From positions 22,078,813-22,142,812 of the forward strand of contig OZ020619.1 of NCBI GenBank assembly GCA_963971575.1: a DNA stretch of 64,000 nucleotides. Reading direction: 5' to 3'. Positions 55,102-64,000 of this stretch are shown here, one piece after another. A program made the position numbers and the translations under genes. The notes beneath the pieces are model-generated. The model ran no database searches. It had not been told where the DNA came from and saw only the letters and a list, made by a program, of their open reading frames with translations. The stretch is from Liopterus haemorrhoidalis (Eukaryota > Arthropoda > Insecta > Coleoptera > Dytiscidae). Within the stretch, counting starts at the first letter, position 1. Each line of letters begins with the position of its first letter.

Positions 55102-55312
55102 TGGGTCAGTTCTGTGTAAACCGTAACTCCTTCCGTAAGCAATCTATTGGCATTACGGGTACCGATAAGCAATTGGTTAATAATGCGCGCACCCGTAATA
55201 ATGCACATGCAAATATTACGGATACGTGCAAAATCAACCAATTGCCTATAGGTATCCTTAACACGTATAGATTGCTTACGGACCGCGTTACGGCTTGCAT
55301 AGAATTGACCCA
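55102..55312. mobile_element. 211-bp palindromic MITE, TAA duplication
   Basis: TGGGTCAGTTCTGTGTAAAC and its inverted copy GTTACGGC-TGCATAGAATTGACCCA are almost complementary to the centre (GTAAGCAATCTAT and ATAGATTGCTTAC; CCAATTG). TAA flanks both sides (55099-55101 and 55313-55315), suggesting PIF/Harbinger. Open frames on both strands here are palindrome artefacts. Confidence 0.8.
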
Positions 55313-55448
55313 TAAAATTTATACGAGGTTTGATAAAAAAAACTCGAATTGCGCGAATTGCTCAAAGATGACGAGAAATCAGATAGGCCTTTAATTTCTA
55401 AAACCGACGAAAAGGTTATCCTTTTTCTCAAATTAATTCCAACGATTC

Positions 55449-55518
55449 AGTGGTTCCCAACATTTTTGACCGACGTACCCCTTGGCTGCCCATTTCTCTA
55501 AATTGTACCCCTCATATT
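55449..55518 (+). mobile_element. hAT (Charlie-type) end, interrupted
   Basis: CAGTGGTTCCCAACATTTTT then GACGTACCCCTTGG, followed by the 55519-56233 insertion and CTCATATT again. No opposite end seen by 57 kb. Confidence 0.55.
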
Positions 55519-56233
55519 CAGTGATGGGCGCGTAAGTTACATGATGTAAGTTACCTCATTGTTGACGCGTAAACAATTGATGTAAAGTAAACACAAAAAC
55601 TCTAGTAAACAATGTAAACAACGTAAACAATGTAAACAATGATTTAGACATGCGCACTTGTTTTGAATTACAGAACCTCATTTTCAATACATTTTTATAA
55701 ATAATAAAATTTTAATGAAACGATTTTAAATGAAAAAGTAAGTATATAAAAGTCAATATACATATTAATAAAAATCGAATTTGAATCATTATACAAGTGT
55801 TACATACAAATTAGTAAATATGAATATGAAAAATAAAAACAAAAATTCAGTCTAATTTTTTTAATAACAAAATACATTAAATTTCACCTTTAAGAAAATC
55901 AGCCTATATTTTTTAATAACGAAAAGATTCATTGCAAATTTTGCATAACACCCTATATTTTCTTTCATTTTGTTTAATTAAAACAAAACCTAGTTCTTCA
56001 GAACTATTCTTTCGGTTTTTTCCCACCATTTTTTTAATAAATTTATTGTTTTGAACTGAATACACTTGTTCATTAACTCTCTATTATTCGTATTAAATAA
56101 CTAAAACTAACCTCATTATTTGACAGTTTACAAAGTTTACATTGTTTACATTGTTGACAAGTTTACCTATTGTTTACATAAGTTTACACGTAAACGTAAA
56201 CAATTAATGTTTACGTGTAAACGCCCATCACTG
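55519..56233. mobile_element. hAT MITE, 715 bp, exact 8-bp TSD
   Basis: Ends CAGTGATGGGCG and CGCCCATCACTG, with CTCATATT on both sides (55511-55518 and 56234-56241). Subterminal (GTAAACAAT)n clusters sit at both ends, inverted. Inserted in the Charlie-type end at 55449. Confidence 0.92.
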
Positions 56234-56285
56234 CTCATATTAAAAAAAATCTTTATAGTTGCTGTTTTTTCTTTATATTTATGCG

Positions 56286-56560
56286 CAGTGGCAGTGGCCC
56301 TCCTAAAATTATTTTGGCCCCCAGTTTACCTCCTCCCCAGATATGCTTCAAGAAAATTTAAAATTTTAGATAAAATTAAGTGCCCGGTACATTTTGGGAA
56401 TCTATATTGTGATGAAAGCGGGCCGCTTTCATCTTTTCAAAATTCAAAACCATCATATTTTCATTAATATTTATAATGATAAAAAAAATGGTGCCCCCTT
56501 ATATATTTCCTGCCGCCCCCCCATTTTTAAATGCTGACGGCTCTTGCCATGGGGGTAGGC
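56286..56560 (+). mobile_element. GC-rich hAT debris
   Basis: CAGTGGCAGTGGCCCTCC, then CCCCCAGTTTACCTCC, and GCCGCCCCCCC...GACGGCTCTTGCC at the right. Possible composite of two damaged MITE ends. Confidence 0.35.
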
Positions 56561-56880
56561 GCCATCGTGAATAGTTTCACTAAAAAAAGTTTCTTGTGGG
56601 AGCACAATTTTAAAGAGCTCGGTCTTTAATCTATTTTTTACATAGGCGCCGTTTTACTACAACTAATAATAACTAATATGAACAAACAATGTATACAGGG
56701 TTTACAAACAATGTATACAAACACCCTGTTTGTTTGAAACGCCGCACCTCGAATAAATCCTTTATTTTGAGAGATACAAAAAAAATTTCAGAAGAAAAGT
56801 TAAACTAGACAAAAGGGCCCACTTAAGGACACTAATAAGAATTCTGCATCACTTCCGGTTTCAGCGGAAATTGTTTTAAC

Positions 56881-57033
56881 CAGTGGCGGTCGGTGATTGA
56901 TTTTTGGGTATGCAATGACAAGGAATACACACTCTCGTTTTTTCTCGTTGCTATACTGCTGTTGAGCGACATAGTACGAGTTTATCCGATCATACTAATT
57001 GCATACCCAAACTTGTTTCACCGACCGCCACTG
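56881..57033. mobile_element. hAT MITE, 153 bp, exact 8-bp TSD
   Basis: Ends CAGTGGCGGTCGGTG and CACCGACCGCCACTG are perfect 15-bp inverted repeats, flanked by GTTTTAAC on both sides (56873-56880 and 57034-57041). A second inverted pair (TTTGGGTATGCAAT / ATTGCATACCCAAA) lies next to them. Same terminus family as 8301. Confidence 0.95.
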
Positions 57034-57325
57034 GTTTTAACTTTTTATCTCGCATAGGGAATCGGTACTTTAATTTATTTTTTTCTTGAAAATACATTAA
57101 ATCAGCTTTACAAGGATATCAACATATCATACTTTAATTTTAACCACTTTAAAATGGCGATTATTTATTTACAAAATAATAAATAACATAAGTCGTACAA
57201 AGTTAAACATAGCAAGCTTTGAAAATGATTTTGTTACATAAAAAAAACCAAATAAACCTGCAAATTTTCTTGCCAGTTAGTACGAGTTTGATATTAAAGG
57301 TGATAACATCAAATCGTTTGTAATT

Positions 57326-57451
57326 ATGGCTTACGTACGTTATTCAAATGAAGAAATGACAGATATGGTTCTGTCATTTGGGAAATGTCAAATAAATTCT
57401 GTTAGGGCCCAGCAACTCTACAAAGATAGGTATCTTGAAAGTAAAGGTTAG
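57326..57451 (+). pseudogene. DUF4817-like HTH start of a Tc1/mariner transposase
   Basis: 41 codons: MAYVRYSNEEMTDMVLSFGK then CQINSVRAQQLYKDRYLESK G and a stop. The 'YS-EE--DM-L--G---NS--AQ-LY--R(F/Y)' pattern is the N-terminal helix-turn-helix domain that precedes this transposase type. Downstream, VRTAVMVIQEYTVLNVM may be residual HTH2. The catalytic domain is missing, so the outer element is non-autonomous. Confidence 0.7.
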
Positions 57452-57795
57452 AAGACTTAGAACATAGGGTAAGAACAGCCGTCATGGTAATTCAAGAGTA
57501 TACCGTTCTAAATGTAATGGAAGAGTTTTTATTACTAATGAGAAAACGTGTGGATAACAACGACGGTCATAGAACATTTGTAAATTTTGATTTTTTTATT
57601 ACCAACTTTAGTCATATTTTGTTTGATTGTTTTTCCTAGTTATATCTTTTTATGTTATATCTTTTTATAACTTTCTACGATTTAAGTTTCTACGATTTTT
57701 GTTATTTATTATTTCGTAAATATATGGTCGCCATTTTTAAATGGTTAAAATTAAAGTATGATATTTTGATATCCTTGTAAAGCTGATTTAATGTA

Positions 57796-58355
57796 ACGGG
57801 TGTTTTTTTTAGAGGTATAGAACTTTAAATTGCAATAAAACAACGATGGATTATTCGATTGACATGAATTTTTTTTTATTCGAAAGATAATCTTGTGGCA
57901 TTACATTAAATCATACCAACAAGACGGCGCAACATGTCACACAGCTCGTGCCACAATCGATTTATTGAAAGACACGTTTGGTGACCGCCTAATTTCACGT
58001 TTTGGACCTGTGAATTGGCCTCCAAGATCTTGTGATTTAACACCGCTGGACTACTTTCTGTGGGGCTATGTAAAGTCATTGGTCTATGCGGATAAGCCAC
58101 AAACGCTTGACCATTTGGAAGACAACATTCGCCGTGTTATTGCCGATATACGGCCACAAATGTTGGAAAAAGTCATCGAAAATTGGACTTCCAGATTGGA
58201 CTACATCCGAGCCAGCCGTGGCGGCATATGCCAGAAATCATATTTAAAATGTAATGCCACAAGATTATCTTTCGAATAAAAATACATGTCAATCGAATAA
58301 TCCATCGTTGTTTTATTGCAATTTAAAGTTCTATACCTCTAAAAAAAACACCCAT
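57796..58355 (+). mobile_element. internally deleted Tc1/mariner element, 560 bp, TA duplication
   Basis: Inverted ends of about 115 bases (A[C/T]GGGTGTTTTTTTT, AGAGGTATAGAACTTTAAAT, AACAACGATGGATTATTCGA, GATAATCTTGTGGCATTACA) enclose a transposase C-terminus. TA lies at 57794-57795 and 58356-58357. It sits in the right arm of the 56696-58566 element. Confidence 0.88.
57905..58279 (+). pseudogene. Tc1/mariner transposase C-terminal portion (41 residues between last two Asp)
   Basis: Begins in the second catalytic block (YQQDGATCHTARATIDLL), continues RLISRFGPVNWPPRSCDLTP then LDYFLWGYVKSLVYADKPQT and ends RASRGGICQKSYLK. The second and third catalytic aspartates (QDGA and LDY) are present with 41 residues between them. 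The first Asp and the whole DNA-binding half are deleted, so no activity. The frame itself is uninterrupted to the natural stop, suggesting a rather young deletion derivative. Confidence 0.9.
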
Positions 58356-58592
58356 TACTATCAAGAAAAAATAAATAAATAAACTACCGATTCCCTATGC
58401 TAGATAAATAGTTGAAACAATTTCCGCTGAAACTGGAAGTGATGCAGAATTCTTATTATAGTCCTTAAGTGGGCCCTTTTGACTAACTTTTCTTCAGAAA
58501 ATGTTTTTTTATCTCTTAAAATAAAGGAGATTTTCGAGGTGCGGCGTTACAAAAAAACACCTTGTACATGTAATATGAACCTATCGTACATA

Positions 58593-58678
58593 TATAATTA
58601 GCAAGTGTGTGTTTGTGATCTGGGTAACATTGTGACGTCATTTTTTCCTAAGGTTCTCGTGATTGGCTAACTGGGGAC
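58593..58678 (+). repeat. direct repeat flanking the satellite, left copy
   Basis: TATAATTAGCAAGTGTGTGT, GGTAACATTGTGACGTCA and GATTGGCTAACTGGGGAC occur in the same order at 60077-60153. Confidence 0.8.
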
Positions 58679-58709
58679 TCTTGAGGTCTCTTGATTGACA
58701 GGTATTTTG

Positions 58710-59990
58710 CAGATTTATTCTCTAAGAATTTATGAATATAATTAGATATAGAAATGCGTAGGATTTTGTAGGCATAAACAAGAAACTCTAGATACTCCTA
58801 TATGGTTTGACCGATATGAACAATATTTTGCAGATTTATTCTCTAAGAAACTATATAAAATAACATATAGAAATGTCTAGGATTTCGTAGGTATAAACAA
58901 GAAACTCTAGACACTCCTATATCCTATGATCGATATGAAAAATATGTTGCAGATTTATTTTCTAAAAATCTGCGGATAAAATAACATATAGAAGTGTCTA
59001 GGCTTTCGTAGGCATAAACAATAAACTCTAGACATTCCTATATCCTATGATCGATATGAAAAATATGTTGCAGATTTATTTTCTAAGAATCTGCGGATAA
59101 AATAACCTATAGAAATGTCTAGGATTTCGTAGGCATAAACAAGAAACTTTAGACAATCCTATATCCTATAACCGATATGAACAATATTTTACAGATTTAT
59201 TCTCTAAGAATCTGCGGATAAAATAACATACAGAAATGTCTAGGGTTTCGTAGTCTTAAATAAGATACTTCTATATTCTTTGATCGATATGAAAAATATT
59301 TGCAGGTTTATTCTCTAAGAATCTGCGGATAAAACAACGTATAAAAATGTCTAGAGTTTCGTAGGCATAAAAGAGAAACTCTACACACTTCTATATCCTT
59401 TTATCGATATGAAAAATATTTATTTATTATTTAAAAATCTGCGGATAAAATAACCTATAGAAATGTCTAGGGTTTTGTAGAGATAAGCAAGAAACCCTAG
59501 GATACTCCTATATGCTTTGAGCGACATGAACAGTATTTTGTAGATGCATTCTCTAAGTATCTACAAATATAATTACATACATAAATGTCTAAAATTTCTA
59601 AGGTATTAACAAGAAACTCTAGACAATCCTATATCCTTTGACCGATATGAATAATATTTTGCTGATTTATTCTCTAAGAAACTACGGATAAAATTGCATA
59701 TAGAAATGTGTAGGGTTTCGTAGGCATAAAAGATAAACTCTAGACACGCCTATATCCTTTACAGATATGAACAATATTTTGCAGATTATTCTTTAAGAAT
59801 CTACGAATATAATTATATATAGAAATATTTAGGATTTCGTAGGCATAAAAAAGAAACTTTAGATGCTGTTATATCCTTTGACCGATATGAACAATATTTT
59901 ACATATTTATTCTCTAAGAATCTATGAATATAATTACATACGTAAATGTCTAGAGTTTCGTAGTCATAAATTAACGTCTCAAATTATTTA
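58710..59990 (+). repeat. satellite array, about 120-bp monomer, 10-11 copies
   Basis: Monomers start near 58710, 58831, 58950, 59071, 59192, 59303, 59420, 59541, 59662, 59782 and 59902 (spacing mostly 119-121). Each has CAGATTTATTCTCTAAGAA, ATATAGAAATGTCTAGG, TTTCGTAGGCATAAACAAGA, AACTCTAGACACTCCTATAT and CCGATATGAACAATATTTT. The fifth interval is 111. Non-coding. Confidence 0.95.
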
Positions 59991-60076
59991 TAGTTTTAAC
60001 AATATAAATGTAATGTACTGAGTAAAAATGAATCGTTTTCCCATCTTAAAAAGTTTATGAATAAATAATCTAACTT

Positions 60077-60153
60077 TATAATTAGCAAGTGTCTGTGTGT
60101 AGCGTCGGTAACATTATGACGTCAATTTTTCTCATGATTGGCTAACTGGGGAC
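60077..60153 (+). repeat. direct repeat flanking the satellite, right copy
   Basis: Counterpart of 58593-58678, with a 9-base net deletion (TTTTTCTCATGATTGGC for TTTTTTCCTAAGGTTCTCGTGATTGGC). Confidence 0.8.
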
Positions 60154-60159
60154 ACCCTG

Positions 60160-61780
60160 TCTCTTGCCCGGCTGTCCCGTGATTCGCTGACCAGCGATGA
60201 AATTAAGATTTCGTTAAAAAATAAAACCAAATACACATACAAACAATTGAAATTTTTATATTGTAAATACGTCATAGTTGACGGGTAAAAACTTAGTATT
60301 TATATTAAAAACTTAAAAAATGTATGTAATAAATTTAGATCATCATGACTATATATATATAAATTTCACAAATAAATAATGCAGTCTTTAATTTTATCTT
60401 TAACAAATATTCAGTGCGATCCTTATAAAATTTGTGCGAATATAAAATATTGATTTAACGTAAATATGTTATTTCGTTTAGAGCGCTTAAGAAAAAGCGT
60501 AAAAAACAATCAGTTTGTTAATGTTAAATAAACGATAATATTTTATAGATAAATACTAGCCGATCTCTTGCCAAAGGTCTAAGCTTCGAATCCCGGTCTG
60601 GGCACGTTTATTTGAATTCGTCCTTATCCCTCATCCTCATTAAATTAAGCAAATTATAAATAAAAACTTAGAAGCTGACTAAATGGATAAGTCCAGTGAT
60701 GCAACTTCCCCTCACCCGCAAAATTTTCTATGAGCCACCTAGCAAGTTTGTAGGTATGACGATTAATCGATTTAGCCTAGGAAAAACGAACTTCCAAAAA
60801 AAGTCATTGAGATATTCGATGGGCTCTAAAATAACGTGCTCCCCCCACAGTTGCGAGGCCATAGTTACGTCACTGGATAACTCCGAAGTCAAATCATCAA
60901 AAAAAAAAAAAAATAATAGAACCACACTAATGCCAATAAATGTTCTGTCCGCATACCAGTTGAAGATAACATCGTTAAATCTACTATTCAACGTTACTGA
61001 CCTCCTGAATAAAAATAAACTTGCGAGTGTTTTTATTTGAATTTAATAACATAAAACTAATCCATTTGCAGAGAGGTTTAATTTACAGCTACTTAAACCA
61101 CATTCTATTACTGAAAGTGTTCTATATTCCTTATATGTAATTAACACTTTCTTTAGTAATTTTACTTATTATTTAAAACTACTCAGGTACTGCTGAAAAC
61201 TATTTGCTGATAATATAGAGTAATATTGAGTGCTACTACTAAATTGGAAGCTATATCTGTTAAATATTATTGTTATTTCCTCATTCAACCTCGCTTCTAT
61301 ATGTTTCTTGTGATTATATCCATCAAAGACGATATCCACCAAAAAATGAATTTGTCTGTTCTTCCAAGATTTATGCAAAAATGGCTTGACACATTTTCAC
61401 ATAATATGGTATGGTGACTGAAGAAAACCATAATTTGAATACAGATTATATGGAATCTCAAAATTTTCATTCGAATGTGTTTTTAGGGGAACACTAACTA
61501 AAAAACGAAATATCTCACTTATTATTGATTTAATAACAAAAAACCTGTATGAGAAAAATTGTTTAAAATTATGAAACAAATCTTTTTTGTTCCAAGCATT
61601 TTTTCTATTGTATGAATATGTGGAGGACGTTCTAAAAAACTTAAAATATCCCATTGAAGTATTTGTTACTTTAAATCAAAAATGTACACAAGAAAATTTG
61701 TTTAGAATGAAGAAACTTTGCTGTTCAATATAGTTCTTAATAAAATGAATGTGATGTATCTGTCAGATGTCCTTCCAGAG
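60160..61780. other. no gene recognised
   Basis: AT-rich. A short cassette (GAATGAAGAAAC-TT-CTGTTCAATA, about 61703) recurs near 43926, 63160 and 63390, marking another dispersed repeat edge. Confidence 0.5.
60558..60615 (+). other. tRNA 3'-half-like stretch
   Basis: CTTCGAATCCCGGTCTGGGC resembles a T-arm with B box, but no D-arm or acceptor pairing precedes it. Probably SINE debris. Confidence 0.25.
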
Positions 61781-61789
61781 GTTTTTTGT

Positions 61790-62500
61790 GTACTTCCTGG
61801 TGACCTTCCTGGTGACCTGGTGAAGTTGAAATTTGGCATGCGGATTCCGGGGAACATTCATAAGATGAGAAAAATCCCAAACCTAGAAAATTCAAAAAGG
61901 GGGCGAGCCTGTGATCCAAAATTTCCCATGTTGACTTAATGGGACAAAGAATGAAGTTTGTTCGATTGGTTGAAATTCAATATCTGGGGGTGTTCGGAAC
62001 TTCTAAACACGACCCTTTTATTAGTTTTCCAAAATTTTGATTATCTACTCCGAAATCGGTACCCGAATGATAGCTTAAAATTTCAAATCGTTTTTTACTT
62101 ATATCGGGATTTTTACTGATAAAAACAATCTGGTTTTTAGTGTTTCGTATGACTATCTGCTTGCACCAGTGGTTTTCAACCAGGATGTCGCCTCACCCTG
62201 CTGTATGTATATGAACGGCGAACTCCGTGGAATTAATACGGCTGTCATACAGAGAAATGAGAGTAAGGCACCTTGCATTTTTCATATTTAGTGCCGTCAT
62301 CTAAAAAAGGTTAAGAACCATTGGTATATTATATAACAATATGAGTGGGGTATCAACTGAAAGCTATTGACACGTAGATTTACAAAGAAATTTTATTTTT
62401 GCAAAAAAATATTTTTACGAGATTCTTGCCCAAAATGTGTCTAAAAACTTTTGTCCCGCACTTTATTCCCCAGAAAGGTTGAAAAATGGGACAATAAAAT
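61790..62500 (+). repeat. R1-related 5' half, decayed copy
   Basis: AAGTTGAAATTTGGCATGCG, a TTTCAT-TGATAC analogue, TTTATTTTTGCAAAAAAATA and ACTTTATTCCCCAGAAAGG follow the order of R1 copy A. Interrupted by the hAT MITE at 62167. Confidence 0.5.
62167..62323. mobile_element. hAT MITE, 157 bp, Charlie/SPIN-like ends
   Basis: CAGTGGTTTTCAACCAGG and the complement CAATGGTTCTTAACC form imperfect inverted ends; no 8-bp duplication is clear (decayed). Confidence 0.6.
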
Positions 62501-62694
62501 TAAGTTTGTTTGATTACGTTTAATTTCAATATCTGGGTGTGTTCTAAACACGACTTTGTTATCAATTGCCCCCTTTATTACTGCTGAACACAATTCGGGT
62601 TTTGCGCATCGCATGCATGTCTTCCAGTATCATTGGTTTCTCACTAGTGCCGGATTACTTAATAAGCAGAGTAGGCAGCCGCCTATGAGCCCCG

Positions 62695-63070
62695 CGTGTC
62701 TAGGAGAGGATATCATTGCAATTTTAGATAAGCTCATCATCAATGAATCAATAGTGACGGCTACATTTGAAATCAGTTTGATTGCCAGCGATGTCTTTAA
62801 CTATTCTAATACAGTCATCCTTTGGGTCCGACATGAAGATGCTACAAGTATCAACGAAGAGGTTCTGGACTTTTTGAAGGGCGAGTTTGCAACATATCTT
62901 AGCATCGAATCAATCGACTGGGAGGACGCCACAAGAACAGAAAACTATCCAATAGAATTTTTGAATAGTCTTACCCCCTCAGGGATGTCATCTCACAAAT
63001 TAAACTTAAAAGTAGGGGCAATAATTATGTTGTCACGATTAATAAGCGCCACCACTCATCTAATATTATA
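62695..63070 (+). pseudogene. Helitron PIF1-like helicase fragment
   Basis: The frame reads DATSINEEVLDFLKGEFATY, LSIESIDWEDATRTENYPIE then FLNSLTPSGMSSHKLNLKVG AIIMLSR. 'N-EVL--L-GE---YLS-DSID ... YP-EFLNSLTPSGMP-H-L-LKVG--IMLLRN' is the C-terminal part of Helitron helicases (PIF1 family), ahead of the last helicase motif. The Walker motifs are not present and homology stops after MLSR. The sequence before 62695 in the same frame is not helicase. No Helitron terminus recognised. Confidence 0.82.
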
Positions 63071-63570
63071 CCGAGAGTTTATTTTTAATTTGGTGATTAC
63101 TTTTACCCCGTCGTATGATGGGCTTTTCTACTTGTATTGATATAAAAAGTTGTTTATAATGAAGAAACGATTCTGTGCAGTTATTAATAAGATGATTAAT
63201 TCAAACATCTCAAGATGTTTGAACCCGAAGATGGGCACGTTGGCTAGTAATAAATAAGATTGATCCATATTCTCTTCATCGCGCCGTCCTATTATTTACT
63301 TGAGACTTTGTTGATGTACGCCAATTTAACTTACTAACTAATTTCTATTATTTACTTGACAGCAAAAATGTATTAAAAAATTAATTAAGAAACGATTATT
63401 TTCTGTTCAATACGATTTTTAATAAAATTCATGTTTGGAGGCTTTGTGGAGCGCTTCTTAGAAACTTGCAATATCTCACTATTGGCTACTAAAGCAATTA
63501 GACAGGACAATTCTATTTTTTTTTTTTTTTTTGAAAATTCCATACCTGAACGTGATTCCGAGACCTTATG

Positions 63571-63726
63571 GTAGCATTTTGCTGGAACTGACCATCGCGG
63601 CTGTTGACAGTAACACTGCTAGAGTATTCCGTTAAAACTGCCCTCTGTAGCGGCCGACTGTTCTACTAGAGGACAATTAGTTTGTTTGCTGTTCCGCCGC
63701 GATGGGAAGTTCCAGGAAAATAATAC
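63571..63726. mobile_element. 156-bp foldback MITE
   Basis: CATTTTGCTGGAACTGACCATCGCGGC and the complement of GCCGCGATGGGAAGTTCCAGGAAAATA are inverted over about 28 bases; the centre (CTAGAG / CTCTGTAGC, CTACTAGAGG) adds partial symmetry. Duplication unclear. Confidence 0.65.
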
Positions 63727-64000
63727 TTTTAGTGCAGGACACCCTCTTGGTGATCTGTGCAGGACAAAATCGACCAAATATCTTATTAATTATTTGCCGG
63801 GCTATGGTCGATCACCTATGATAGATTACCATTAATCCCGATTGAACTAGGGGAACCTCAGCTAGTTAAAAATAAAATAGTTTCAAACTATATTTTTGGG
63901 ATATATCAGTTTAAAAAGCTCAGTGACTGTTGGACAACATTAATCGTAAAAGTCTAGAACTCATAACGTTCCCGATTTTACAGTAGTTGCAACATGTATA

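Larger units (their letters stand above)
56696..58566. mobile_element. long-TIR Tc1/mariner-type element containing two insertions
   Basis: Left arm: AACGCCGCACCTCGA (56738), GGGCCCACTTAAGGAC, AGAATTCTGCATCACTTCC, TTTCAGCGGAAATTGTTT, TAGGGAATCGGTA, CATTAAATCAGCTTTACAAG. All recur inverted in the right arm (57716-57795 and 58358-58566). The left arm is split by a hAT MITE at 56881-57033, the right arm by a second mariner at 57796-58355. With both removed the arms pair over about 400 bases. The unique centre (57190-57710) carries a DUF4817-like HTH. The left extremity (TACAGGG, 56694) is ambiguous because of a local duplication. Confidence 0.82.

Noticed and set aside
55098..55394. overlapping frames on both strands
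   Set aside because: They mirror each other because the region is a palindrome (MITE).
58710..59990. CRISPR-like array
   Set aside because: Whole 120-bp units repeat without unique spacers; eukaryotic satellite.

Overview
This is an AT-rich stretch of insect nuclear genome. It holds one recognisable host gene in three widely spaced exons, and almost everything else I can identify is mobile-element sequence. The host-gene exons (secreted C-type lectin-like protein, best matched from memory to the conserved insect galactose/perlucin-type lectins) and the TE set (hAT, Tc1/mariner, PIF/Harbinger, piggyBac, BEL/Pao, CR1/RTE-like LINE, Helitron debris) point to an insect. A hemipteran would fit, but the order cannot be settled from sequence alone.

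Host gene (+ strand): exon 1 at about 20.1 kb (signal peptide), exon 2 at 44.08-44.19 kb (start of the lectin fold) and exon 3 at 54.84-54.95 kb (CTLD helix region). All three have canonical GT/AG borders and compatible phases (1, then 0, then 1). The rest of the CTLD must lie beyond 64 kb, so the gene exceeds 44 kb with introns of about 23.8 and 10.7 kb.

Layout: 0.7-1.2 kb is a LINE 3' fragment with a hAT MITE inside. 2.1-4.0 kb has a TA-flanked MITE and a ~1 kb interspersed repeat. 4.6-7.1 kb is a hAT element with an exact 8-bp target duplication that contains a second hAT with transposase remains and a Harbinger MITE. 9.95-10.3 kb is a piggyBac-type MITE. 12.8-13.9 and 18.4-19.4 kb are inverted copies of a ~1.1 kb repeat with a tRNA-like module. 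15-16.8 kb holds two decayed Tc1/mariner transposases. 20.3-21.9 kb (intron 1) has a direct duplication, one copy interrupted by a pogo-like MITE. 24.6 and 28.97 kb are further MITEs. 31.4-36.4 kb is a complete BEL/Pao LTR element with identical 341-bp LTRs and an AATAA duplication, whose long ORF has lost reverse transcriptase and RNase H in frame. 37.9-41.3 kb has mariner, hAT and LINE remnants. 42.2-43.6 kb is a Harbinger MITE inside another palindromic element, followed by a second copy of the 2.9-kb repeat. 46.2-50 kb and 52-56.2 kb are dense in hAT MITEs. 56.7-58.6 kb is a nested Tc1/mariner assembly, 58.7-60.0 kb a ~120-bp satellite array, 61.8-63.1 kb repeat fragments plus a Helitron helicase fragment, and 63.6 kb a small foldback.

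The most unusual items are the RT-less but apparently recent BEL element, the three-layer DNA-transposon nest at 56.7 kb, the satellite bracketed by a direct repeat and resembling the end of a dispersed repeat, the recurring 'AAGTGA-GA-C-A(n)-GGTCCTCA' module shared by otherwise different hAT MITEs, and two places where an empty-site paralogue sits in the same window. No host operon-like or CRISPR-type system is present.
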